64,000 nucleotides of DNA from the NCBI GenBank assembly GCA_026418275.1, contig JAOABQ010000087.1, forward strand, positions 62,001-126,000. The letters are read 5' to 3'. The notes beneath the pieces are model-generated. The model searched no databases. It was not told the DNA's origin and saw only the letters and a program-made list of their open reading frames with translations. This stretch comes from Clostridia bacterium. GTDB lineage: Bacteria; Bacillota; Clostridia; Acetivibrionales; DSM-2933. This document shows, piece after piece, positions 50,318 through 58,340 of this stretch. The first letter of the stretch is position 1. Each line of letters starts with the position of its first letter. The position numbers were made by a program, and so were the translations under genes.

Positions 50318-50420
50318 TGATTGCTTGATGGTGCTCTACCATACAATCATCTCAACCGTTTACAAAGCCGTTTGAGGAAGGTTTGCCGTACATGCCACAG
50401 ACCGGTGACAGCTGTGTAAT
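50318..50420 (+). other. Run of hairpins upstream of the DUF402 gene
   Basis: Three consecutive stems: GATTG...CAATC (50318-50347, enclosing TGGT/ACCA), CTCAA...TTGAG (50350-50375), and CACAG...CTGTG (about 50396-50416). A TATAAT at 50238-50243 could start a message that includes them. This suggests a folded leader. The remainder of the 362-base gap is AT-rich and featureless. Confidence 0.35.
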
Positions 50421-50467
50421 TTCAATAGAAGGGGTATGCATAAAGAACATTGAAAGGGGTTAGCCTG

Positions 50468-50953
50468 ATGCAGATAAAAAAGCCTGCGATATTAAGAAAA
50501 AGATACATTCCTTTTGAGACTGTTGATATTTCAAAAGACGAAATTCTATACCGAAGTGATGAACTCCTTATAACAAAGTGGGATGTTATAAGACCCAGAA
50601 CGGATATCTCAAAAGGAGTATCATATACTTTTTTAAAGGACGGGATAAAAATCAGCAGATTTTACGATACCTGCGGGAATTTTATTTACTGGTATTGCGA
50701 TATCATTGAGGTGCACTATGATGAAAATAAAGATGAATTTACCTTGGTGGATTTATTGGTGGATGTAAAATTAACCCATAAAGGAGAATTGATTGTATTG
50801 GATGCGGATGAGCTTGCGGAAGCTTTGGAACAGGGATTGATTACAAAGGACCAAGCCTGTGATTCCCTAAGAAAACTGGATGGGATTTTAAAAACGGTAT
50901 ACCAAGGATCTTTCCCTCCGGAAATATGTAAAAAGCAAGTGTTTTGGATTTAA
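50468..50953 (+). CDS. DUF402 family protein
   Basis: 161 residues. The DUF402 core is recognisable: YTFLKDGIKISRFYDTCGNFIYWYCDIIEV followed (split here) by DEFTLVDLLVDVKL and the DADELAEALEQGLIT helix. Structurally characterised members are nucleotide-binding phosphatases (Ntdp-like). AAAGGGG about eight bases before the ATG at 50468 selects that start over an in-frame upstream codon. Confidence 0.85.
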   Translation: MQIKKPAILRKRYIPFETVDISKDEILYRSDELLITKWDVIRPRTDISKGVSYTFLKDGIKISRFYDTCGNFIYWYCDIIEVHYDENKDEFTLVDLLVDVKLTHKGELIVLDADELAEALEQGLITKDQACDSLRKLDGILKTVYQGSFPPEICKKQVFWI

Positions 50954-51002
50954 GATATGCTATTTCAATTCTAGTCTATATTGAAAGGAATGAAAACGGG
51001 CA

Positions 51003-51842
51003 ATGATTGATTTACATACACATACCACAGCTTCGGACGGAAGCATGAGTCCTCGGGAAATTGTAAGGCATGCGAAGGCAAACGGGTTATCTGCCTTGGC
51101 TGTTACCGATCATGATACGGTAGATGGCCTGGAGGACGCCTTGGATGAGGGGAAAAAGGTTGGTTTGGAAGTGATTCCGGGTGTAGAAATCGGAGTTGAG
51201 TTTAAGCCGGAAATGCATATTCTAGGGTACTTTTTTAACGGGTATACAAGGATCAAGGGTACCCTTGATAAGCTTAGGGAAAACCGTGAAGAAAGAAATC
51301 CTAAAATCATCCGAAAGTTAAATGAAATGGGATATGACATTTCAATGGACGAAGTAAAAGCCGAGGCAAGAGGAAACGTAGTAGGAAGACCCCATATTGC
51401 AAAGGTGCTGATTAATAAAGGCTATATGGATAGTATGCAGCAGGCTTTTGAAACACTTCTGGGAAGCGGCAAACCGGCATATTTTAAGAAAGATAAGCTG
51501 ACAGCAGAGGCGGGTATTGGGGAAATTCTTGACGCAGGCGGGGTTCCAGTACTTGCACATCCCATTTATCTTGGGCTGGATGAAGAAAAGCTGGACATAC
51601 TTTTTGCTACCTTAAAATCCTATGGTTTAAAAGGTGTTGAAACATATTATGTAGATCATTCCAAAGAGGACACCGGGCGGTTTTTGAAGCTGGCGGACAG
51701 ATACGGGCTGGTTCCGACCGGAGGAAGCGATTTCCACGGGAGTTTTAAACCGGATATTGCAATCGGAAAGGGAAAAGGAAATTTACTTGTTCCAGATGAA
51801 CTGCTGGAAAGGCTTAAAGGGGTAAAAACCGTTGGAATTTAG
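51003..51842 (+). CDS. PHP domain phosphoesterase (TrpH/YciV type)
   Basis: 279 residues. Metal ligands of the PHP fold are seen in DLHTHTTASDGSM, VTDHDTVDGL, PGVEIGVE, GRPHIAKVL, LAHPIYLG and GGSDFHGS. E. coli RNase AM (YciV) in this family removes nucleotides from the 5' end of RNA and 3'-phosphonucleotides; the same activity is a reasonable inference. It starts 50 bases after the DUF402 gene, with a weak AAAGGAATG. Confidence 0.88.
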   Translation: MIDLHTHTTASDGSMSPREIVRHAKANGLSALAVTDHDTVDGLEDALDEGKKVGLEVIPGVEIGVEFKPEMHILGYFFNGYTRIKGTLDKLRENREERNPKIIRKLNEMGYDISMDEVKAEARGNVVGRPHIAKVLINKGYMDSMQQAFETLLGSGKPAYFKKDKLTAEAGIGEILDAGGVPVLAHPIYLGLDEEKLDILFATLKSYGLKGVETYYVDHSKEDTGRFLKLADRYGLVPTGGSDFHGSFKPDIAIGKGKGNLLVPDELLERLKGVKTVGI

Positions 51843-51864
51843 AATCATGATCAACCATATCAAG

Positions 51865-51913
51865 AAACCGGACCTCCCTCTTCATATTAAGAAGGAAAGG
51901 TCCGGTTTTTATA
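51865..51913. terminator. Terminator between the convergent PHP and RCC1 genes
   Basis: AAACCGGACCT (51865-51875) pairs with AGGTCCGGTTT (51898-51908), with a CTTC/GAAG inner stem and TTTTTA after it. It ends the PHP message and may also serve the convergent gene. Confidence 0.85.
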
Positions 51914-51949
51914 TAGGTTCAAAGCTTAAAATTCTATAAGTCCTCCTTA

Positions 51950-53557
51950 TTAAGGTTCAATAGGAGGAAGAATTTTCACCGGGGTTTCACTGTCGGTAAA
52001 GCTGCCGATGCCCAGTTGGCCGGAGCTGTTGTTTCCCCAGGTGTAAACTTCACCGTTGTCTTTCAATGCTACATAATGTTTTCTTCCGACAGAGACTTGT
52101 GTAATGTGATCCAACCCCGGAACTTTCTCAAAACGGATCAGTTGGTTGGGGAGAGCGTTCTTGTAATCGAAAGCACCCTGCCATACACTGCCGTCTTTTT
52201 TTAAAAATACAGCGTTAAATTGGCCGACAGAAGAAGAAAAAGTTGCTTCCGGTGACATGTGACAAGACTTTATATCGGTAGCAATGGTATTTCCGGCCTC
52301 GTTTACTACAGTACCGTCCTCCTTAAGAAAGAGACCGTTTTTACCCAGAGATACAATATTTGTAAGGTTTGTTTGGGGTAAGCCTGAAACGTCTTTCCAT
52401 ACTTGCCCTTCCCCTGTCAGGAGGTAGGAGGTATAGTAACCTGCATTGCAAATCTGGGTGACATTGGAAATTTTTAGGGATCCGGATAGTGTAAATGTTC
52501 CATAATCCACATCATGTCCTAAGCGGCCTACGGTTCCGTCATTTTTCAAGGCAAGGAATTGATCATAATAGTGATCCGAAGTAGTGTGAGTTAAACAAAT
52601 ATCTTTAATATTTTCCAAGCATTGTACTTTTTTCATAACTGGCTCAAATGGGGCATTGGGCGGAATACGGTTATAGAAACAATAATAATAGACATTTCCC
52701 TTATTAGAAATCCCGAAAAGATTTGCAATGGCTGGTGAATCCGCGGTATCTAAAACAATATGCTCGATTATCTCAGTAGAATCTGCCAAACCGTTTATTG
52801 CAAGTTTAAAAAAACATGGACTGCTTTTAAGGTTATAATAAGTGCCACTGATACTAACTTGGCCATTGATGTCCAATATAGCAGTAGTGTTCTTTATGGC
52901 AGCAACTTCCTTAAACGCGGCCGAGCCGGGAGTTGTCGGATATAACGGAATTACGGCAGGATAATTTGAAGGAACGGTATTAAAGTGTTTTACTATAATA
53001 ACAATATCTGCCATACCGACGGCTCCGTCATTATTGATGTCAAGCTCTCGAACATAAAGGCTGTCGTTTAAGGTGCTGTTAAAGACGGAGATAATCTGAA
53101 GGATGTCTCCCATATTAATCGCATTGTCCTGACTGCCTTGCCATGAGGTATCTCCTGCCCACATGTCAAGAGGGGAGGATGGTGTACCCAGCACTGCACT
53201 ACCGGATAAAACAACATTGGATATTGTCCGTGTAAGGTAGCTTGGCTTGCTGATTCTCACGGTATACCCGGGTGACAGTTGTTCGGGAATGTTGGTAATT
53301 GCGAAGTTTCCAAAGGAGTCTGTAGTTCCGGAGAGGTTGGTTCCGTCAATGGTTACAAGGAACCCTGATTTTAAATCCTGGTTTGTGTTTAATGTAGGAT
53401 CAAAATCAAAGTCAGGTTTAATACAGCCCGAGATACTGTAGCAAATACCGGATTCCGCACTGGCAAATTGAACCCCGGTGGAAAAAAGTGAAATGACGAA
53501 TGAAAGATAAATCAGCCAGGAAAGGAAATACCGGTTTTTTTTCTTAGATGTTTTCAT
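51950..53557 (-). CDS. Secreted protein with dockerin-like module and RCC1-type repeats
   Basis: 535 residues on the minus strand. A signal peptide ends near ASA (residue 34). Residues ~40-125 are a carboxypeptidase-regulatory-type sandwich (GTTDSFGNFAITNIPEQL). Residues ~130-200 hold two calcium-loop repeats of dockerin type, the second being DINNDGAVGMADIVIIVKHF. The remainder is a set of RCC1-like propeller blades, the last clear one reading YTWGNNSSGQLGIGS. A dockerin would attach the protein to a cohesin scaffold, but it lies inside the chain rather than at the end and the first loop is weak. AGGGGG before the ATG supports the start. Confidence 0.8.
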   Translation of the reverse strand: MKTSKKKNRYFLSWLIYLSFVISLFSTGVQFASAESGICYSISGCIKPDFDFDPTLNTNQDLKSGFLVTIDGTNLSGTTDSFGNFAITNIPEQLSPGYTVRISKPSYLTRTISNVVLSGSAVLGTPSSPLDMWAGDTSWQGSQDNAINMGDILQIISVFNSTLNDSLYVRELDINNDGAVGMADIVIIVKHFNTVPSNYPAVIPLYPTTPGSAAFKEVAAIKNTTAILDINGQVSISGTYYNLKSSPCFFKLAINGLADSTEIIEHIVLDTADSPAIANLFGISNKGNVYYYCFYNRIPPNAPFEPVMKKVQCLENIKDICLTHTTSDHYYDQFLALKNDGTVGRLGHDVDYGTFTLSGSLKISNVTQICNAGYYTSYLLTGEGQVWKDVSGLPQTNLTNIVSLGKNGLFLKEDGTVVNEAGNTIATDIKSCHMSPEATFSSSVGQFNAVFLKKDGSVWQGAFDYKNALPNQLIRFEKVPGLDHITQVSVGRKHYVALKDNGEVYTWGNNSSGQLGIGSFTDSETPVKILPPIEP

Positions 53558-53712
53558 ACTTATACCCCCTATAATTACTTATATATATATCTATATCCAT
53601 AGTATCAATATTTTTCAAAAGAATCCAGTGACATTTGTCATTCTCTTTCAACAAAATGAGATGGTTCCAAATCTGTGAGTTCAATTGTAAAAATGTACAG
53701 TTGTGAGACGTC

Positions 53713-53740
53713 TTGACACATAAAATTAACGTGGTATAAT
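53713..53740 (+). promoter_or_regulatory. smpB promoter
   Basis: A perfect TTGACA (53713-53718), a 16-base spacer and a perfect TATAAT (53735-53740). Expected transcription start is about 53747. Confidence 0.7.
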
Positions 53741-53768
53741 ATAATAGCATTATAAATAGTGGTGTAGC

Positions 53769-53800
53769 ATTACCCTTTCTTTCAAGAAGGGTAATTTTTA
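53769..53800 (+). terminator. Hairpin with T-tail inside the smpB leader
   Basis: ATTACCCTTTCTT pairs with AAGAAGGGTAAT (one bulge) and is followed by TTTTTA. It lies only about 25 bases after the predicted transcription start and 50 bases before smpB, so it would work as an attenuator of smpB unless the promoter belongs to a short RNA. Confidence 0.6.
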
Positions 53801-53848
53801 TCTGGCTTAGTGATTTAATGCGGGCAAATAATTGCAGGTGGGAATAAA

Positions 53849-54313
53849 ATGGTTAAAGAAGAATTGAAAGTGGTTGCCCAAAATAAGAAGGCAAGACATG
53901 ATTACTTTATAGAGCAAACCTTGGAAGCGGGGATTGTTTTATCCGGGACGGAAGTCAAGTCCATCCGCTTGGGTAAGGTCAACCTGAAGGAATGTTATGC
54001 ATACATTGAAAAAGGAGAGGTTTATGTCAGTGGAATGCATATCAGCCCGTATGAACAGGGAAATATATTTAACAAGGATCCCCTGCGGGACAGGAAGCTT
54101 TTGCTCCATAAATACGAGATCAACAAGCTTATTGGTTTAACTCAGCAAAAGGGTTTGACTTTGGTACCAACTCAGTTGTACTTTAAAAAGGGAAAAGTGA
54201 AGCTTGAGCTTGCCGTGGCAAGGGGTAAAAAGCTCTACGACAAACGGGAAGACATTGCTAAAAAAGATGCAAAACGTGAGATTGACAGAAAGCTTAAAGA
54301 AAGCTTTCGATAG
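53849..54313 (+). CDS. smpB: SsrA-binding protein SmpB
   Basis: 154 residues. The oligonucleotide-binding fold starts at [27 protein letters not shown], with [17 protein letters not shown], and the C-terminal tail ends [17 protein letters not shown]. It carries tmRNA into stalled ribosomes. The tmRNA gene lies 15 bases downstream, the usual arrangement in Clostridia. Confidence 0.97.
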   Translation: MVKEELKVVAQNKKARHDYFIEQTLEAGIVLSGTEVKSIRLGKVNLKECYAYIEKGEVYVSGMHISPYEQGNIFNKDPLRDRKLLLHKYEINKLIGLTQQKGLTLVPTQLYFKKGKVKLELAVARGKKLYDKREDIAKKDAKREIDRKLKESFR

Positions 54314-54328
54314 TTGAAAATTTAATAT

Positions 54329-54711
54329 GGGGGCGTAATGGTTTCGACGGGATTGTTGAGACTTGGATAGCGGGTAGAGGATTCTCGTGGGCCTCTTAAA
54401 AAACGAGAAACAAAAATTAAACGCTAACGAAAATAACGCGTTACCAGTAGCTGCCTAAGCAGCTGCCGTTCGGCCCAGGTTGCTGCACCTGGGGGTCCGG
54501 GCGTCATTAAGTCAGTCCTTTTGAGCGGGAAGGTTAAACTCTAGAACTGTCACAGCGGTAGCCTTGAACTGTGATGGATTTTAAAGGCTACTGATCCATA
54601 AAGCCTGCCCTTGGGCGTTATGGTGAGGGAATGTTAAAATAAGGGCTGCACCCGGAGAAGTTCTTGAGGATATGGTTTCGGACAGGGGTTCGACTCCCCT
54701 CGCCTCCACCA
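54329..54711 (+). ncRNA. ssrA: Transfer-messenger RNA
   Basis: About 383 bases. The 5' end GGGGGCGTAATGGTTTCGAC and the 3' end (GGGGTTCGACTCCCCTCGCC plus TCCACCA) form the tRNA-like part, with a 7-bp acceptor stem and an encoded CCA. The tag reading frame runs from GCT at 54423 to TAA at 54456-54458 and encodes ANENNALPVAA. Pseudoknot regions follow. It rescues stalled ribosomes and marks products for ClpXP, whose genes are also in this window. Confidence 0.96.
54680..54711 (+). other. Likely attachment site (att) in the ssrA 3' end
   Basis: The T-arm and acceptor part of ssrA abut an integrase gene 150 bases downstream. Tyrosine integrases often use the 3' end of tRNA or tmRNA genes and restore the gene on insertion. 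A second copy of this sequence is expected at the far end of the element, outside the window, so the exact core cannot be defined here. Confidence 0.6.
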
Positions 54712-54714
54712 GTG

Positions 54715-54737
54715 AAAGCTGCACATTGTGCAGCTTT
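54715..54737 (+). terminator. Terminator after ssrA
   Basis: AAAGCTGCAC and GTGCAGCTTT form a perfect 10-bp stem with an ATT loop, followed by TGTCATTTTT. It starts three bases after the tmRNA end, on the element's side of the presumed junction. Confidence 0.85.
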
Positions 54738-54757
54738 TGTCATTTTTAAGGTTGTTT

Positions 54758-54841
54758 GGTAGACTTGTAGGTGGACAATTATCTAAAATAATGCTAAAAT
54801 GCTGCTGTGATTATTTTTTTAGGTAGACAATTAAGTTAGAC
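54758..54841. repeat. Paired GGTAGAC repeats upstream of the integrase
   Basis: GGTAGAC or a one-base variant occurs at 54758, 54770, 54822 and 54835, that is two pairs with 12 and 13 bases between starts. Two of them lie in a longer repeat, TAGGTGGACAATTA (54768-54781) and TAGGTAGACAATTA (54820-54833). Between the att site and the integrase, these are good candidates for integrase arm-type or excisionase sites. Confidence 0.55.
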
Positions 54842-54864
54842 ATCAAAAAGAAAGTAGTGGTGTT

Positions 54865-56001
54865 ATGGCGAGAAAAACGGTTGAAAAGAATATTGCTTTT
54901 GATGATGTAAAAAAACTTTATTATGTGACTATGGATTATGGCAAGGATAGCACTGGCAAGAGGGTAAAGACGACAAAAACCTTTGAAAAGAAAAAAGATG
55001 CACAGGCTGCACTCAAAAATTTTGAAGCAGATAAAACAAAAGGGACATTGGTATTTCCTTCTACCATAACCGTAGAAAATTGGCTTACATATTGGCTCAA
55101 TGATATTAAATCAATCCAATGTGAAGAGACTACCCTTTATGGATACCGGAATATAATAAATAATCACCTTATAAACTGCTTGGGAAGCTATAAATTACAG
55201 GAATTAAGCCCTTCTATCATTAATAAGTATTTCAAGAAAAAGAAGGAAGAGGGTCTGAGTAATAATACTATAAGGAAGCATTATGATTTGCTAAAGGATG
55301 TTTTAAAACACGCAGTAAATGAAGATAAGGTACTTAAAAACCCACTGGATAAGATTGAACCCATTAAAACTCAAAAAAATGAAATGAACTTCTATAGTAT
55401 TGAACAGCTTAAAACATTATTTACAGTGGTTGAAAATGACCGTATGGAAATAGTGGTGAAGCTTGCGGGAATGTTGGGGTTACGACGTGAAGAAATTGCA
55501 GGACTTAAATGGTTGAATATTGATTTAGAGAATAAAATTGTTACTATTGCGGAAGCAAGAACACAAGCAGGGAAGAAAACGATAGAAAAGGGAACAAAAA
55601 ACCGTTCATCACACAGAATACTTCATATTCCTGACGAAATAGTTAGCCTTCTAAAAGGTATTAAGGATAAGCAGGACCAACAAAAAGACTTATTAGGGGA
55701 TGCTTATATGGATGAAGGATATATTATGGCTTGGGAAAATGGAGAACCTTATAGACCTAATTATTTAAGTGATTTATTTAAAAAAATTATCGATGACAAT
55801 AAATTACCTCCCCTAAGATTGCATGATCTGAGACATACTTTTGCAAGTATAGCAAATGATTTAGGGATTAATCTTTATGACATAAGTAAGGCGCTTGGCC
55901 ACAGCCAAGTTGGAACTACAAGCCAAATATATACACATATGTTTGATAAGACACAAAAGAAAGCTATAAGTAAAATTGCTGACGTAATAGTTGAAGGATA
56001 G
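54865..56001 (+). CDS. int: Site-specific tyrosine integrase
   Basis: 378 residues. The N-terminal arm-binding domain covers ~1-60 (TKTFEKKKDAQAALKNFE), the SAM-like core-binding domain ~65-165, and the catalytic domain ~175-370. Catalytic residues are Arg in GLRREEIAGLKW, Lys in the following beta turn, HxxR in LHDLRHTFA, His in LGHSQ, and Tyr in IYTHMF. It is the integrase of the element, beside its presumed att site in ssrA. The binding site before the ATG is weak (GTGGTG), which suits low expression. Confidence 0.93.
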   Translation: MARKTVEKNIAFDDVKKLYYVTMDYGKDSTGKRVKTTKTFEKKKDAQAALKNFEADKTKGTLVFPSTITVENWLTYWLNDIKSIQCEETTLYGYRNIINNHLINCLGSYKLQELSPSIINKYFKKKKEEGLSNNTIRKHYDLLKDVLKHAVNEDKVLKNPLDKIEPIKTQKNEMNFYSIEQLKTLFTVVENDRMEIVVKLAGMLGLRREEIAGLKWLNIDLENKIVTIAEARTQAGKKTIEKGTKNRSSHRILHIPDEIVSLLKGIKDKQDQQKDLLGDAYMDEGYIMAWENGEPYRPNYLSDLFKKIIDDNKLPPLRLHDLRHTFASIANDLGINLYDISKALGHSQVGTTSQIYTHMFDKTQKKAISKIADVIVEG

Positions 56002-56042
56002 AATTATTCTATACATTTGTTTGATATTAAAAATAATTTTGG

Positions 56043-56075
56043 GACTATATCACTTTTTGGTATAGTCTTTAATTT
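56043..56075 (+). terminator. Hairpin after the integrase gene
   Basis: GACTATATCA (56043-56052) pairs with TGGTATAGTC (56058-56067) with one G-U, then TTTAATTTT. A fair intrinsic terminator separating int from the ParM-like gene. Confidence 0.62.
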
Positions 56076-56099
56076 TGCCCAAAAGGAGATTGAAGAAGA

Positions 56100-57215
56100 A
56101 TGGATATAATAATTCCTGTTGCCTGTGATGCAGGCAATGACTCGATAAAAGTGATAGTAAATGAGAAGGTTACATATATAAGTAATCTTGTTAAAAGGGC
56201 AGATACTGCGAGAATGGTTTTTGGGAAAGGGGATATAGGCAAGCCGGAGGATTATTTAGATGTTACAATTGATTCTCCCGCTCTCAAAGGAAGTTACTAC
56301 ATTAGTGAATTGGCCGGATCCCTTGGTGGAGGAATGGAGAGCCTGGGAGGACTAAAGTGTGAAAATGATCTGCTCCTGGCTGCTATGCTTACAAGCATTG
56401 CCTTCTCATTAAAAGATATCGGGCAGGACTCACCTTTAGAGATTGCACTTGGTACCGGTCTTCCGGTTCATGAATTTTTTTCTCAGAACAGCAGCGGACA
56501 ATATGACTATCAAAATGTTATCAAGTTTAAGAAACGTCTTCAAGGAGAACACATTATAAGGTTTAATTCAAACCTCTTTAGCAAAAAAGAGATTGTATTT
56601 AATTTAAGCAAGGAAAACATATTGGTGCTTCCGGAAGGCTATGCCGCATTGCTGGCGCTGCTCTACAAAAGTGATGGTTCATCTGCTTATCCGGAATATA
56701 CAGCAAAGGGAATTAACTCTTTTGCCCTGGATATCGGAGGCGGTAGTGCAGATGTGTCGGCTGTTAGAGAAGGAAACTTTATGCAGCAGGCAATGTTTGG
56801 GATTCCAATAGGTGTAAACGAAGCCCATGATATGCTCTGCCAGAGGATTACAGCTAGAACAGGACTGCAGGGCTTTACTAGGCACAACCTTAAGCAGGTG
56901 CTGTTTGAAAGAGATTTCAACGGGCTGCTTAGGACTAGTAAAGAAGAGTTTGATTTAAATGAGGAAAAAATACCTTTCTACGAGAAGCTTGCAGAGAAAC
57001 TACTGTACCAGTTTAAGCGGCAGCTTAATGTAAACAACCTTTCTACTTCAATGATTCATGTACTTTTCCTGATCGGCGGCGGAGGAAGTGAAATTGGTGA
57101 TTATATCATAAAGCATTTAAAGGATGAGATACCTAAGATAATTAAAGTAGAAAACTCAAGGTCAAAAAACGTAGAAGGATATTATAGTTCCATTAAGTCA
57201 CTGCTTCAAAATTAA
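56100..57215 (+). CDS. ParM/StbA-family actin-like protein
   Basis: 371 residues of the actin/ASKH fold. Phosphate loop 1 is ACDAGNDSIKVIV, phosphate loop 2 is ALDIGGGSADVSAV, and the adenosine loop is FLIGGGGSEIGDYI. Plasmid relatives polymerise with ATP and push DNA copies apart, working with a DNA-binding ParR and a centromere repeat. No clear ParR is adjacent; two very small genes and a repeat array follow. AAAAGGAG precedes the ATG. A segregation role for a circular form of the element is plausible but inferred. Confidence 0.85.
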   Translation: MDIIIPVACDAGNDSIKVIVNEKVTYISNLVKRADTARMVFGKGDIGKPEDYLDVTIDSPALKGSYYISELAGSLGGGMESLGGLKCENDLLLAAMLTSIAFSLKDIGQDSPLEIALGTGLPVHEFFSQNSSGQYDYQNVIKFKKRLQGEHIIRFNSNLFSKKEIVFNLSKENILVLPEGYAALLALLYKSDGSSAYPEYTAKGINSFALDIGGGSADVSAVREGNFMQQAMFGIPIGVNEAHDMLCQRITARTGLQGFTRHNLKQVLFERDFNGLLRTSKEEFDLNEEKIPFYEKLAEKLLYQFKRQLNVNNLSTSMIHVLFLIGGGGSEIGDYIIKHLKDEIPKIIKVENSRSKNVEGYYSSIKSLLQN

Positions 57216-57418
57216 AATATGTGTAGTTCGAGAAACCTTCAGGATCTTAGTAATGAGCCCGAGAAAACACACATGAAAAGATTGATAATAATAGTACTGT
57301 ATGTTTTATAAGCGCTATTCGCCAGTAATTGGCCAATAAAGGAATATCTATCTATTAGATACTTCATAGCTGCCATTCTGCCGAAAGCATCCGGTGCCGA
57401 TGTAAAAGGAGTGAATTT

Positions 57419-57601
57419 ATGTTTAGCAAATGTACAAATCTTCATATTTATAAAAGTGAAATATCTAATAAAAGTGTTGGTCACTGTAATGTACTTAAAA
57501 AGGATGTTGCACAAAAATTTTTTGGAGATTGTGTTTCTCATAAAAGAGGATATTGCTATTGTTTTAAGAAAAACACTTCTGAATTAACAACTCAGGTTTA
57601 A
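57419..57601 (+). CDS. Small Cys-rich hypothetical protein
   Basis: 60 residues with five cysteines (SKCTNLHIY, GHCNVL, GDCVSHKRGYCYCFKK) and several histidines and lysines, so metal binding is possible. A strong AAAAGGAG eight bases before the ATG suggests it is translated. No family recognised. The 200 bases between the ParM-like gene and this one hold no convincing gene. Confidence 0.5.
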   Translation: MFSKCTNLHIYKSEISNKSVGHCNVLKKDVAQKFFGDCVSHKRGYCYCFKKNTSELTTQV

Positions 57602-57633
57602 ATGGATTACATTACAGTAGGAAAGGATCCTTT

Positions 57634-57735
57634 ATGAGTGTTGGAACTATTGGGATTATAATAGGGCTGTTAATGGGAGTTTTCTTTTTGATTTTGCCTG
57701 CATGGTTATTGTCAAGTAAACGTTTAAAGAAATGA
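57634..57735 (+). CDS. Single-helix mini-protein
   Basis: 33 residues: MSVGTIGIIIGLLMGVFFLI, then LPAWLLSSKRLKK. One membrane helix followed by a positive tail, an architecture typical of small membrane peptides. GGAAAGGA precedes the ATG by six bases. Too short for family assignment; could be a regulator of the conjugation machinery or of the preceding gene. Confidence 0.42.
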   Translation: MSVGTIGIIIGLLMGVFFLILPAWLLSSKRLKK

Positions 57736-57934
57736 ATGAGTGAATCAGGAATCTTGCAAAATCACTCAAGAATAAAGCAAACAATTCACCTCAAATATAA
57801 ATTACTTTCAATAATGTAATAGTAAATTCAAAACATGAAATATTGATTAAATGCAATAAAGTTTAGCATTAGTAAACGTTGAAACAAGTATTTATGATTT
57901 ACTATAACAAACTGAAAAGTATGGTAAAAATACA

Positions 57935-58085
57935 AGTGGTAACAGAAAAAAAAACACAAGGTATCAAATTTACCACTACAAGTTACCACTAATGGGTATT
58001 AAAATTAAAATTTTTGAAGTTGAAATGTTACCACTATATGTTACCATTCCGGTAATGGAAAATAGGAATTTTATTAAGTGGTAAC
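57935..58085. repeat. GTTACCACT repeat array
   Basis: A nine-base motif occurs six times in 150 bases. Plus orientation: 57969-57977 (first base changed), 57982-57990, 58027-58035 and 58040-58048 (one base changed). Minus orientation: 57935-57943 and 58077-58085. The plus copies form two pairs, each 13 bases apart, and the minus copies flank the set. It resembles iterons, a centromere or a relaxosome site. The 200 bases before it are AT-rich and otherwise empty. Confidence 0.75.
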
Positions 58086-58110
58086 AATTAATAAAAATTC
58101 TTATTTTCCG

Positions 58111-58330
58111 AAGGGTCAAGGAAGAGATCAAAGGGGGGGCCGCCGCTTGCGGTGGGTCCACATGAAGATCGATTTATTGACCCTTCATTCCCCCCCAGGG
58201 GGAACGTAAGGGGGGAGTATTTTCCCCCGGTGGGGGACCGAAGGGGTAGTCGATGGTTTGGTGGTAAGCAGGGGAATGGGGGAGTGATTTGAGAGTGATT
58301 TGGAAGTGAGGATTCATTTTCGGGAAGGGA
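58111..58330. other. G- and C-tract region with nested inverted repeats, candidate oriT or structured RNA
   Basis: An abrupt change from AT-rich sequence to runs of up to seven G's and seven C's. AAGGGTCAA (58111-58119) pairs with TTGACCCTT (58177-58185). Inside lies a hairpin CCGCCG-CTTG-CGGTGG (58140-58155, one G-U), which as RNA would carry a CUUG tetraloop. Further on come alternating C5-7 and G5-6 runs (58190-58236) and several G4-5 runs on the plus strand. No gene is encoded. It may be an origin of transfer. Confidence 0.55.
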
Positions 58331-58340
58331 AGTGTCTAAA

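Noticed and set aside
57219..57311. 30-residue frame just after the ParM-like gene
   Set aside because: It has an ATG but no ribosome binding site and no recognisable features.
57935..58085. CRISPR array
   Set aside because: The repeats are only nine bases, in both orientations, with spacers of a few bases to 40; no cas genes.
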